This document shows, in pieces, positions 35,232 to 44,131 of a stretch of 64,000 bases of DNA (its first letter is position 1; every line of letters begins with the position of its first letter). The stretch spans positions 1 through 64,000 of the forward strand of contig JAKSNZ010000002.1 of assembly GCA_024405855.1 (NCBI GenBank). The letters are read 5' to 3'. Both the position numbers and the translations under genes were made by a program. The notes under the pieces are model-generated. The model made no database searches. It saw only the letters and a program-made list of their open reading frames with translations, and was not told where the DNA came from. The stretch is from Paludibacteraceae bacterium. Its GTDB lineage: Bacteria > Bacteroidota > Bacteroidia > Bacteroidales > Paludibacteraceae.

Positions 35232-35585
35232 TTATTTCAGCATAACATAAACTCCAATAACAACTATTGCTACGCCTATCCACCTTGTATAAGGGATTGT
35301 TTCTCCTAAGAAGAAATATGCAGCCAATAAACCTATTACATAGTTAATGGATAGCAATGGGTATGCTGTGGAAAACTCATAGTGGCGCAGTGTGTACATC
35401 CAAACCAGTACAGATGAAATAGCACAAATACCGCTTACATAAAACTGCCAGGTTGATAATGCCTTGCTAAAGAAATCCCACGTGAATGAGAATTTTCCAA
35501 AGATTTCTACAGAAATTTTAAGCAATGTGTGAGCAGAAACCAGCAAAACGCTTTGAGAAAGAATAAGTGCAATAAGTTTAATCAT
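35232..35585 (-). CDS. Small EamA/SMR-type transporter
   Basis: The 117-residue protein has four predicted membrane helices (about 3-22, 43-62, 68-92, 96-116), with YPLLSINYVIGLLAAYFFLGE in the third. It is shaped like one half of a DMT-superfamily drug/metabolite transporter and like SMR or ArnE/ArnF proteins, which work as dimers. The ligand is unknown. It is convergent with the DUF1846 gene (2 bp gap). Confidence 0.75.
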   Translation of the reverse strand: MIKLIALILSQSVLLVSAHTLLKISVEIFGKFSFTWDFFSKALSTWQFYVSGICAISSVLVWMYTLRHYEFSTAYPLLSINYVIGLLAAYFFLGETIPYTRWIGVAIVVIGVYVMLK

Positions 35586-35610
35586 TGTGTCTATTTTTTA
35601 ATAAATCGGT

Positions 35611-35619
35611 GCAAATTTA
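35611..35619 (-). promoter_or_regulatory. -7 element of the small transporter gene
   Basis: TAaaTTTGC on the minus strand, 25 bp before ATG 35585. No -33 is seen. For the divergent EF-G paralogue I find no exact TAnnTTTG box in 35620-35721; the nearest is TAaaTTGC at about 35653, which lacks one T. Confidence 0.5.
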
Positions 35620-35721
35620 TGAAATTTAATTGGTTTTGTGGAATTTTTTTTGTAAATTGCACATCGGTTTTGCATAAAAACATGCCAAAACAGCAAATTA
35701 TTAACTTAAAATCAATACATT

Positions 35722-37881
35722 ATGCAACTTTATTCAACAGACAAAATCAAGAACATCTCCTTGGTGGGCTCTTCAGGTAGTGGCAAGACAACTCTTGCCG
35801 AGTCAATGCTTTTTGAAAGCGGAATCATTAAAAGAAGAGGTACCATTGAGGGACAGAACACCGTTTCTGACTATTTTCCAGTTGAACATGAGTATGGTTA
35901 CTCAGTGTTTTCAACAGTTCTTCACACAGAGTGGCTTGGAAAAAAGCTTAATTTTATAGATTGCCCTGGTGCCGATGATTTTGTAGGAGGTCTCATAACT
36001 TCTCTTAGTGTTACTGATACGGCGTTAATGCTTATCAACGCTCAGCAAGGTGTTGAGGTTGGAACACAGAATCAGTATCGTCAGATTGAAAAAATGAAAA
36101 AGCCATGTATCTTTGTCATTAACCAACTTGACTCTGAAAAGGCTGATTTTGAACTTTCTTTGCAAAGTATTAAGGAAAATTATGGAGGTAAAGTGGTTCC
36201 TATCCAATTTCCAATAAATGTAGGGCCTAATTTCAATTCACTTATAGATGTGTTGCTAATGAAACAGTATAAGTGGAAACCGGAGGGCGGTGTGCCTGAG
36301 ATTACTGAAATTCCTGCAGAGTATAAGGAAAAGGCTGATGAATGGCACAATGCACTTATTGAGGCTGCTGCAGAGCATGATGAAGGGCTTATGGACAAGT
36401 ATTTTGAGAGCGGTTCACTTTCAGAAGATGAAATGCGCCTTGGTATTCGTAAAGGTTTGGTAAGCCAGGATATTCTACCTGTATTCTGTGTGTGTGCAGG
36501 AAAGGATATGGGTGTACGTCGTTTGATGGAGTTCTTGGGTAATGTAGTACCTTTTGTTGATGATATGCCTACGCCTGTCAATAAAGAGGGTGCAGAGGTT
36601 GCCCCTGATCCAAAAGCAGAAACAAGCATTTATATTTTCAAGACTTCTGTTGAGCCACATATTGGAGAGGTTAACTATTTTAAGGTTATGAGCGGTACAC
36701 TTAAGAAAGGTGATGACCTGTTCAATGCAACACGTAACACAAAAGAGCGTATATCTCAAATATATTGTGTTGCAGGTCAGAACCGTATTGAGGTGGAACA
36801 ACTTTCAGCAGGTGATATAGGTGCCACTGTAAAACTTAAGAACACCCGTACAGCCAATACGCTTAATGCAGGTTCTTCAGAGCAACAGTTTGATTTTGTA
36901 AAATATCCTGATTGGAAATATCGCCGTGCTGTTAAGGCTGTAAATCAGACAGACGATGCAAAACTTGGAGAAATACTGAACCGTATGCATGAAGAGGACC
37001 CTACATGGCGTGTTGAATACTCAAAGGAGTTGAAACAGACAATTCTTTATGGTATGGGTGAGTTCCACCTAAGAACTCTTAAATGGAGAGTTGAAAACAA
37101 CGATAAGATTGCAATAGAATACTCTGAACCTAAGATTCCGTATAGAGAAACAATAACTAAGGCTTCACGTGCAGATTATCGTCATAAGAAGCAGAGTGGC
37201 GGAGCAGGTCAGTTTGGAGAGGTTCACCTTATTGTTGAGCCATTGGTTGAAGGAGTTCCTGCAAAGGAATCATATAAATTCAATGGTCAGGAATATAAGA
37301 TAAGCATCAGGGACAAACAGGAATATACACTTGAATGGGGCGGTAAGGTTGAGTTCATCAACAGTATTGTAGGTGGTGCAATTGATGCCAGATTTATTCC
37401 TGCCGTATTAAAGGGCGTAATGGATTGTATGGAGCAAGGGCCTCTTACAGGTTCATACGCACGTGATGTAAGGGTTATAGTTTATGACGGTAAGATGCAC
37501 CCGGTTGATTCAAATGAAATTTCATTCCGTCTTGCCACCCGTCATGCTTTCTCGGAGGCATTCCGCAATGCCGGGCCTAAAATTATGGAGCCTATATATG
37601 ATGTAAACGTTGTTGTTCCGTCAGGGCGCATGGGTGATGTTATGGCAGACCTCCAGAGCCGCCGTGCCATTATTATGGGTATGGAAAGCGAAAAGGGTAT
37701 GGAGAAACTTGCAGCCAAGGTACCTCTTAAGGAGATGGGCAACTACTCAACATCGCTTAGTTCCGCTACCGGAGGCAGAGCGTCATTCTCTATGGCAATG
37801 TCAGGATATGAACTTGTTCCGATGGAAGTTCAGGAAGTATTGCTGAAAGAGTATGCTGCAACACACAAGGATGAAGATTAA
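35722..37881 (+). CDS. fusA2: Elongation factor G paralogue, EF-G2 type
   Basis: EF-G moves tRNAs and mRNA through the ribosome. This 719-residue copy has the full five-domain layout but altered GTPase motifs. The P-loop GSSGSGKTT (16-24) is kept. The switch II motif reads DCPGADDF (80-87) instead of DTPGHVDF, so the catalytic His is Ala84. The switch I motif RGIT is absent, and G4 reads NQLD (134-137). From memory, Bacteroides EF-G2 is reported to support translation without GTP hydrolysis and to help gut colonisation and survival in starvation; this protein has the matching features. It has no exact vegetative promoter box, which fits control by a starvation regulator. It is not the canonical EF-G. 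Confidence 0.9.
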   Translation: MQLYSTDKIKNISLVGSSGSGKTTLAESMLFESGIIKRRGTIEGQNTVSDYFPVEHEYGYSVFSTVLHTEWLGKKLNFIDCPGADDFVGGLITSLSVTDTALMLINAQQGVEVGTQNQYRQIEKMKKPCIFVINQLDSEKADFELSLQSIKENYGGKVVPIQFPINVGPNFNSLIDVLLMKQYKWKPEGGVPEITEIPAEYKEKADEWHNALIEAAAEHDEGLMDKYFESGSLSEDEMRLGIRKGLVSQDILPVFCVCAGKDMGVRRLMEFLGNVVPFVDDMPTPVNKEGAEVAPDPKAETSIYIFKTSVEPHIGEVNYFKVMSGTLKKGDDLFNATRNTKERISQIYCVAGQNRIEVEQLSAGDIGATVKLKNTRTANTLNAGSSEQQFDFVKYPDWKYRRAVKAVNQTDDAKLGEILNRMHEEDPTWRVEYSKELKQTILYGMGEFHLRTLKWRVENNDKIAIEYSEPKIPYRETITKASRADYRHKKQSGGAGQFGEVHLIVEPLVEGVPAKESYKFNGQEYKISIRDKQEYTLEWGGKVEFINSIVGGAIDARFIPAVLKGVMDCMEQGPLTGSYARDVRVIVYDGKMHPVDSNEISFRLATRHAFSEAFRNAGPKIMEPIYDVNVVVPSGRMGDVMADLQSRRAIIMGMESEKGMEKLAAKVPLKEMGNYSTSLSSATGGRASFSMAMSGYELVPMEVQEVLLKEYAATHKDED

Positions 37882-40572
37882 TTATTTTACGTATCCCGTG
37901 TCTTCCTCAAGTTGCTTTATTACGTCTGACTCCTTGATGGTAAGATTATTGTTTTGGTAGAAGTCAATATATTTAAGAAGTGATTCCTTATCAAACACTT
38001 TTACAAAGTTATCGTCAGAAATGACAAACGCCTTGTAATTGATGTTGGTAAGGGATTCTTTTACACCCTCATCTGAAAGGACTGAATTTTGATACCAAAC
38101 AGCCTCATCAAGAGAAGACAGAGGGGTTACCGCTATAGCGTGGACACCGTCATCAAGTTGTTTAACCTTAAAGTCAAAGTCCTTTATCATAAAGCGGGTG
38201 AAATTGTATTGGGCAATTGCAAACAGAGTTGCGTTCTTTTGCTCTTCAGTGCCTATTATAACTATAACAAATGAGTGCTTGTCAGCAGGGTTGTATTCAA
38301 AACCGGCACGCTGAATGGCCTCTGCATATTCCGCTTGAGAAACAATTACCGCTTCACGGCTCTCATGTATGGTTGAAATAGGATTTGAAGTTGGAGAAAC
38401 AATCTCCTTACCTTGTCCAAGCAGTGCAATCATATCTCTTGCAAGCGGAGTGACTTCACTGTCAGGATATTTTTCAATAATGGTTGAAAGCTTCTGCTTG
38501 AACACCTCTTTACCTTGTGCTCTGCCACCGCTTATTGCATCAATAAAATAGAATTTAGGCATTAACTCTGACGATGCACAGCACTGCTCCGCTTTAGCCA
38601 AATTTGATTTGACAATTAAAGGGTTGCCGTTTTTAAGGGCTGAATAAGCCTCCTTGTACAGAATCTCAATTTGTTCCTCCATTTTTGTATCGGTGGATGA
38701 AGAGGCTTGACCATACTCTGTATTTGGGTATCGGCGTAACAGTTCATTATAAGTATCAACTGCAAACTTGTGGTTTATTATGCGGTTTTCATATACATAA
38801 TACAAGTTATAAAGAGCCTCTTCAATTTCATCGTTTGAGGCTTTTTTGAGAGCTTCTGTAGTAGGTATAGTCCTTAAATAGGAGTCAAGTTCGGCATTGC
38901 CGGTGGATACCATACCGTCTGTTCCTGCAATTACTTCGCCTTCAATAGGCTCAGTTGAAGTGTCAGTATTGTCATCAGCGTAATCATCCTCATCTGTTTC
39001 AATAAATCCTGCTGAAACCTTGTTTGACCTTCTCCAGTCATCTTCAAGCGGACGACTGCCCCACATTTTCTGGAATTCAAGTTTACCCTTACTTATAAGG
39101 GAACTGTTATAGAAATACCACGCTTTGTCAAGTGTCTCGCCAAGTGACAGGTTAGCTGAGGCTGCAAGTGCGGCACTTCTGTCTTTGGCTTCCTGCTGTC
39201 TTGCTTCCTCTTCAAGCCTCTTGCGTTCCTCCTCTTCTTTCTTATGAATCTCTTCAATAACGGCTTTCACTTTTTCAATGCGCTCTTCTTGCGGCATGTT
39301 GGCAAGAGCAAGCAAACTGTCCTGAAGTGTAATGGTGTTGCTGTATTGTGCAACGTAGTCCAAGTTTACAGAACGGTTTTGAACCGATTTATATGCAGAG
39401 TGGTCCATTGGCAAAATGTCAAGTGCTTCAGCATAAAGAGGTTGTGCTTCAAGATATTTCTCTTCATCATAGTATATTGACCCAAGTGTAAGCAGTGCCT
39501 GAGCCTTGTCCATACCGTTTCTTGTACTCTTTTCAATTGCAAGTTTGTAGTTTTCAATAGCCTTATCTTTATTTCCCCTACGCATGAACAACTGACCTAA
39601 AGTAAAATATATGCGGTCAAGGTATTGCTCATTGCTATTACGCTTCAGAAGCTTGTCTATCTCTTTAATGATTGGCTCCATTGACTGACCTTGATAGCAT
39701 TTTGCCATACCAAGAACAGCGTTAAACTCCATTATACCGTTTGTACTCTTTTTCTTAACCGCCTCGTATGCGTTGTATGCCTCACCAATCCTGCCAATCT
39801 TCTCAAGCACTTGTGCATAGATGAACATCATACGCTTTTTAGTGTCGCCTTTATTTAGCTTTATGGCATTTTCAAGGAAAGGAATTGCCGCTTCATATTG
39901 CTCTTGACGTAAAAGCAAATCAGCCTTAACCAAAACATAGTCCTTGTTTGTGGAATTGGTGAATGATTTTTCTGAAAGTCTGCCAAGCACATCTTCGGCT
40001 TCATAGAACCAGCCTTGTTCAGAAAAACCTTTGGCAGACCATAATTTTGCCTCTGTACATACGTCTACATTGTCAGTATAGTGCTTTGCAACGTATGCAA
40101 AGTTTGCCTCCGCCGCGGGAAAATCAAGTTTGTAGTAAAGAGCCTTTCCTCTAAGCAGCCAAGCCTCCTGAACTTGAGGATTATACTCCTCTTTTGCCAT
40201 AAAGGCTATATATTTAGGGTCTTTTGCCTTGTTTGGGTTCTTTTTAGGCTTTTTTACAATGGAGTGCAGTTGAATGGATTTTTCACATTTCTCTATGGTC
40301 CTGTCCATATCACTCTCCGCACTTTTTGCCGCCTCTTTATTGCTGATTTCAAAAATAGGCAGAATATCATTGTAGTCATCAAGTTCAATAGATGCCTTAT
40401 GTATGGCTTCCTCTCCCTTTATAAATGCGTTTTTGCCGTTGAAAAGTATGTTATATTTTACTTTTGTCTTATGGTAACTCCTTGATACTGAGGTGTTTTT
40501 ATTTACAGAACACGATGCCAACACAAGAGCTGACACAACTGTAACAAATACTATGTAAGTAGTTTTTTTCAT
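37882..40572 (-). CDS. porW: Type IX secretion system lipoprotein PorW/SprE
   Basis: The 896-residue protein has a lipobox (LASC, Cys at about residue 20), then the family start SVSRSYHKTKVKYNILFNGKNAF (about 29-51), many TPR repeats (about 120-450), a charged coiled-coil stretch (KKEEEERKRLEEEARQQEAKD, about 445-465) and a C-terminal TPR/SPOR-like part. PorW/SprE links the T9SS motor ring to the outer-membrane translocon; loss blocks secretion. The open frame also has a TTG nine bases upstream, but ATG 40572 is preferred. It starts 11 bp after its -7 box and is divergent from mdh. Confidence 0.85.
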   Translation of the reverse strand: MKKTTYIVFVTVVSALVLASCSVNKNTSVSRSYHKTKVKYNILFNGKNAFIKGEEAIHKASIELDDYNDILPIFEISNKEAAKSAESDMDRTIEKCEKSIQLHSIVKKPKKNPNKAKDPKYIAFMAKEEYNPQVQEAWLLRGKALYYKLDFPAAEANFAYVAKHYTDNVDVCTEAKLWSAKGFSEQGWFYEAEDVLGRLSEKSFTNSTNKDYVLVKADLLLRQEQYEAAIPFLENAIKLNKGDTKKRMMFIYAQVLEKIGRIGEAYNAYEAVKKKSTNGIMEFNAVLGMAKCYQGQSMEPIIKEIDKLLKRNSNEQYLDRIYFTLGQLFMRRGNKDKAIENYKLAIEKSTRNGMDKAQALLTLGSIYYDEEKYLEAQPLYAEALDILPMDHSAYKSVQNRSVNLDYVAQYSNTITLQDSLLALANMPQEERIEKVKAVIEEIHKKEEEERKRLEEEARQQEAKDRSAALAASANLSLGETLDKAWYFYNSSLISKGKLEFQKMWGSRPLEDDWRRSNKVSAGFIETDEDDYADDNTDTSTEPIEGEVIAGTDGMVSTGNAELDSYLRTIPTTEALKKASNDEIEEALYNLYYVYENRIINHKFAVDTYNELLRRYPNTEYGQASSSTDTKMEEQIEILYKEAYSALKNGNPLIVKSNLAKAEQCCASSELMPKFYFIDAISGGRAQGKEVFKQKLSTIIEKYPDSEVTPLARDMIALLGQGKEIVSPTSNPISTIHESREAVIVSQAEYAEAIQRAGFEYNPADKHSFVIVIIGTEEQKNATLFAIAQYNFTRFMIKDFDFKVKQLDDGVHAIAVTPLSSLDEAVWYQNSVLSDEGVKESLTNINYKAFVISDDNFVKVFDKESLLKYIDFYQNNNLTIKESDVIKQLEEDTGYVK

Positions 40573-40582
40573 AAATTTCAAC

Positions 40583-40621
40583 GCAAAAGTACTACTTTTT
40601 GTTAAAAAATTGTATATTTGC
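40583..40621. promoter_or_regulatory. Divergent -7 elements: porW (-) and mdh (+)
   Basis: Minus strand TActTTTGC at 40583-40591 faces porW. Plus strand TAtaTTTGC at 40613-40621 faces mdh, 42 bp before its ATG. No -33 at the right distance is clear for either. Confidence 0.65.
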
Positions 40622-40663
40622 AGAATAATTAACGAAATTAATTAACTAATATTTTATAAAACC

Positions 40664-41605
40664 ATGTCAAAAGTTACAGTAGTAGGTGCCGGCAACGTAG
40701 GTGCTACCGCCGCCAATGTTTTAGCAATTAATGAAGTTGCAAGTGAAGTTGTCCTTATTGATATTAAGGAGGGTCTTGCTGAGGGCAAGGCTATGGATAT
40801 TATGCAAACAGCCCAACTTATAGGCTTTGATACCGTAGTAAAGGGTGTTACAAATGATTATTCAAAGACAGCCGGTTCTCAGGTAGTTGTTGTCACTTCA
40901 GGTATTCCTCGTAAACCAGGTATGACACGTGAGGATTTGATAGGCGTTAATGCAGGTATTGTAAAAAGCGTTGTATCAAGCGTATTGAAATACTCTCCAA
41001 ATGCCATTCTTGTTATGGTTTCAAACCCAATGGATACAATGGCATACCTTACACTAAAGAGCCTTGGACTTCCAAGAAACAGAGTTATTGGTATGGGTGG
41101 TGCTCTTGACAGCAGCCGTTTCAAATATTTCTTGAGCCAAGCCTTGAAGTGCAATCAAAATGAGGTTGACGGTATGGTTATTGGCGGTCACGGCGATACT
41201 ACAATGATACCTCTTGCCCGTCTTGCTTCATATAAGGGAATACCTGTAAGCTCACTTTTGAGTGCAAAGAAACTTGATGAGGTTGTAAAATCAACAATGG
41301 TTGGAGGTGCTACACTTACAGGACTTCTTGGAACTTCCGCTTGGATGGCTCCGGGTGCCGCCATATCTTTCCTTGTAGAGTCTATTGTTAAGGACCAGAA
41401 GAAGATGATTCCTTGCTCTACATTCCTTAACGGAGAGTACGGAATGAGTGACATTACAATAGGTGTTCCTTGTATCATAGGAAAGAAAGGTATAGAGAAA
41501 GTAGTTGAACTCAAGTTAAATGCTGATGAAAAGGCCAAACTTGCCGCTTCAGAGGCTGCGGTACGCAAGACAAATGCAGTACTTAATGATATGAAATTAA
41601 TCTAA
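40664..41605 (+). CDS. mdh: Malate dehydrogenase
   Basis: This enzyme interconverts malate and oxaloacetate with NAD(H); in gut Bacteroidales it serves the reductive route to succinate. The 313-residue LDH-like protein has the NAD site VVGAGNVGATAANVLA (about 5-20), TSGIPRKPGMTREDL (the Arg that selects malate is in RKPGM, about 82-86), MVSNPMDTM (about 120-128) and the catalytic His in IGGHGDTTMIPL (about 172-183). Length fits. It is followed 12 bp later by the secreted alpha-amylase gene, which may be co-transcribed. Confidence 0.95.
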   Translation: MSKVTVVGAGNVGATAANVLAINEVASEVVLIDIKEGLAEGKAMDIMQTAQLIGFDTVVKGVTNDYSKTAGSQVVVVTSGIPRKPGMTREDLIGVNAGIVKSVVSSVLKYSPNAILVMVSNPMDTMAYLTLKSLGLPRNRVIGMGGALDSSRFKYFLSQALKCNQNEVDGMVIGGHGDTTMIPLARLASYKGIPVSSLLSAKKLDEVVKSTMVGGATLTGLLGTSAWMAPGAAISFLVESIVKDQKKMIPCSTFLNGEYGMSDITIGVPCIIGKKGIEKVVELKLNADEKAKLAASEAAVRKTNAVLNDMKLI

Positions 41606-41617
41606 AAACATTTTAGT

Positions 41618-44074
41618 ATGAAGAAACTTACAAGAACTTTACTGATTGCCGCAGCAGGGCTTTTGTGGGCGTTAACCATTAATGCACAGGCTCCTGCAAA
41701 CAACCCTGGAGTTATGTTACAGGGTTTCTACTATGACTCTTACAACGCCTCTAATGCTAAAGCGGCAAATGGAGAGAGTTACGGCACCACTAAGTGGACA
41801 GACCTTACGTCTCAGGCACAAGAGATTGCTGAGACATTTGATATGATTTGGCTTCCGCCTTCAGCCCAGTCTGAAGGAGGTACAGGTTACCACCCCAAAA
41901 AGTGGTCTAACCAAAGCGGTGACTGGGGAACCAAGACACAACTTCAAGCGTTGATAAAAAAGCTTAAAGAGATTAACCCTAATATGAAGGTTATTGCCGA
42001 TATTGTAATTAACCATAAGTCAGGTAATAATTGGATAGATTTTGATAATGAGGATTTTGGCACATATGGTAAATTCACCCTTTATGAGTCAGGACACACT
42101 AGTAAATTTGTTTGCTGTGATGATGAGGTATCCAAGCAGGCAGGTTGGAAAGCCACAGGTGCAAAAGATGCCGGATATGACGTACAATGTGAGTCATCGG
42201 GCGGTTACTGTGCCGCACGTGACCTTGACCACTCTAACTCTTACCTGAGAGATGCCATTAAGGCTTACCTAAAATGGATGAAGGGTGAGATAGGCTATGA
42301 CGGTTGGCGTTATGACCTTGTAAAGGGCTACTTGGGTAAATATAATAAGGAGTACAATGCCGCCGCTGGTGCATATTTCTCTGTAGGTGAGTATTGGGAC
42401 GGCAGTTATGACGCTCTTACTCATTGGATTAATGAGACAGGCAAGACATCTAACGCATTTGACTTCTGCCTTAAATACAACGGCTTTAACAACGGTTTGG
42501 CAAGTAAGAACTATTCAGCACTTGCAGGCTACGGTGGCGGTAGCGGTCTTATAGGTGATAACACATATAAGCAATATGCCGTTACATTTGTAGATAACCA
42601 CGATACTTTCCGTGATGACAACAATAAGTTCTGGGGAGACTGGACACAGGCTAACGCCTACATTATAGCAATGCCTGGTACTCCTTGCGTATTCTATCCT
42701 CACTGGGTAAGATGCAAGGAGGATATTAAGAAGATGGCTGCAGCCCGTAAGGCTTGCGGTATTACCAATACTTCTTCAGCCTCTTGCACATCTACAGGTT
42801 CTTACTTTAGAGGTGAGATTACGGGTAGCAAAGGTAAACTTGTGGTATTCATAGGTTCTCAAGGTACTTGCCCATCAAGCTTCAGCCTTGCTTGCTCTGG
42901 TAACGGTTGGGCATACTATACTAATGTTAAAGTTCCAGTAGGTCCTGTAGTTACAATGAACCCTACAAGCGGTTATGCTACATCTGTAACACTATCAGCC
43001 ACTAAGGGTACAATCTATTACACAACTAACGGAACCACACCTACCGCATCATCTACCAAGTACACTGGTCCTATTGCGGTTACAAGCACTAACTTTACTA
43101 TTAAGGCTATTGCTATAGATGGTCAGACTAAGTCTTCTGTTGTTAGCGGTACATTCACTAATGTTAAACCTAAAGACATTACAGTTCAGTTTAAGGCTCC
43201 TGCTACTTGGACTACAGTTAAGGCATACGCTTGGGCAGGAGACGGCGATGCAGCCATAAAATTGCTTGGTGAGTGGCCAGGTACTGCAATAAGCAAATCC
43301 GGAGATAAATACTCAGTAACAGTTGAGGCTACATCATTTAAGATTATATTCAACAATGGCAGTAATGAGCAGACTGCAGATATAGGTGCATTAAGTATGG
43401 ATGCTTGTTTTGACGGCTCTACTCTTACATACAAAGAGCCTTGGCCTATGCCAGGCAAGTGTCAGGACGGACCTACACCTACACCTACTATTATTACGGT
43501 TAGGGCAAATACTAATAACCCGGCTTGGTCTGGCACCACATACATTTATGCTTGGACTGCAAGCACACCTGATTTATTGGGTGGTTGGCCTGGTGTTCCT
43601 ATGACACAGGATGGTATGGGTTGGTGGGCATATACTGTTAAGGATTTAACAGAGCCTTTAAGCGTAATCTTTAACGATGGTGCCACTTCCGGAACCAAGC
43701 AGACAGATAATATAGAGAATCTCACAGGCAATGCTTGCTACAATATACTAAGCACCACCCATACAGATTCTTGGGGTAACTCTGTATATGATGTATCTGA
43801 GACAAAGTGCCCTATTACAGGCATATCAGATGTTAATGCTTCAGAAAGCATATCATTAGTACCTAACCCTACAAGCGGAGAAATGTCTATAGTAAGTGAC
43901 AAGGAGTTTATACTTGGTAATGTATATACTATAGGTGGTGTTGATTGCGGAACATTTGAAATTGAAGGAAATTCAATAAATGTAAGCCGTTTGGCTCCAA
44001 GTGTAGAACCTTACCAGTTATTGTTGATTGACAACAACGGAAATAAGGCTTCCGCAAGGTTCTATAAGAAATAA
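41618..44074 (+). CDS. Secreted GH13 alpha-amylase with starch-binding modules and T9SS sorting domain
   Basis: The 818-residue enzyme hydrolyses starch. It has a signal peptide (to about A24), a GH13 barrel with MKVIADIVINH (123-133), nucleophile D233 in GWRYDLV, acid E258 in VGEYW and FVDNHDT (about 327). Then come an FN3_7/CHB-like segment (about 443-518, TIYYTTNGTTPT), two related CBM26-type starch-binding modules (about 520-605 and 625-725), and a type A T9SS C-terminal domain (about 745-818, SLVPNPTSGEMSI at its start). The C-terminal domain directs export and surface attachment. The two binding modules look like tandem duplicates. It ends in a bidirectional terminator. Confidence 0.93.
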   Translation: MKKLTRTLLIAAAGLLWALTINAQAPANNPGVMLQGFYYDSYNASNAKAANGESYGTTKWTDLTSQAQEIAETFDMIWLPPSAQSEGGTGYHPKKWSNQSGDWGTKTQLQALIKKLKEINPNMKVIADIVINHKSGNNWIDFDNEDFGTYGKFTLYESGHTSKFVCCDDEVSKQAGWKATGAKDAGYDVQCESSGGYCAARDLDHSNSYLRDAIKAYLKWMKGEIGYDGWRYDLVKGYLGKYNKEYNAAAGAYFSVGEYWDGSYDALTHWINETGKTSNAFDFCLKYNGFNNGLASKNYSALAGYGGGSGLIGDNTYKQYAVTFVDNHDTFRDDNNKFWGDWTQANAYIIAMPGTPCVFYPHWVRCKEDIKKMAAARKACGITNTSSASCTSTGSYFRGEITGSKGKLVVFIGSQGTCPSSFSLACSGNGWAYYTNVKVPVGPVVTMNPTSGYATSVTLSATKGTIYYTTNGTTPTASSTKYTGPIAVTSTNFTIKAIAIDGQTKSSVVSGTFTNVKPKDITVQFKAPATWTTVKAYAWAGDGDAAIKLLGEWPGTAISKSGDKYSVTVEATSFKIIFNNGSNEQTADIGALSMDACFDGSTLTYKEPWPMPGKCQDGPTPTPTIITVRANTNNPAWSGTTYIYAWTASTPDLLGGWPGVPMTQDGMGWWAYTVKDLTEPLSVIFNDGATSGTKQTDNIENLTGNACYNILSTTHTDSWGNSVYDVSETKCPITGISDVNASESISLVPNPTSGEMSIVSDKEFILGNVYTIGGVDCGTFEIEGNSINVSRLAPSVEPYQLLLIDNNGNKASARFYKK

Positions 44075-44091
44075 TGTGGATTGGGGAGAAC

Positions 44092-44131
44092 AAAAAATTG
44101 AGAGACTTGAAAAAGCCTCTCAATTTTTTTA
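44092..44131. terminator. Bidirectional terminator between amylase and nadB
   Basis: A 13-bp stem (44092-44104 with 44117-44129) has an A-run before and a T-run after it, so it works on both strands. Its right end overlaps the nadB stop codon at 44129-44131. Confidence 0.85.
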
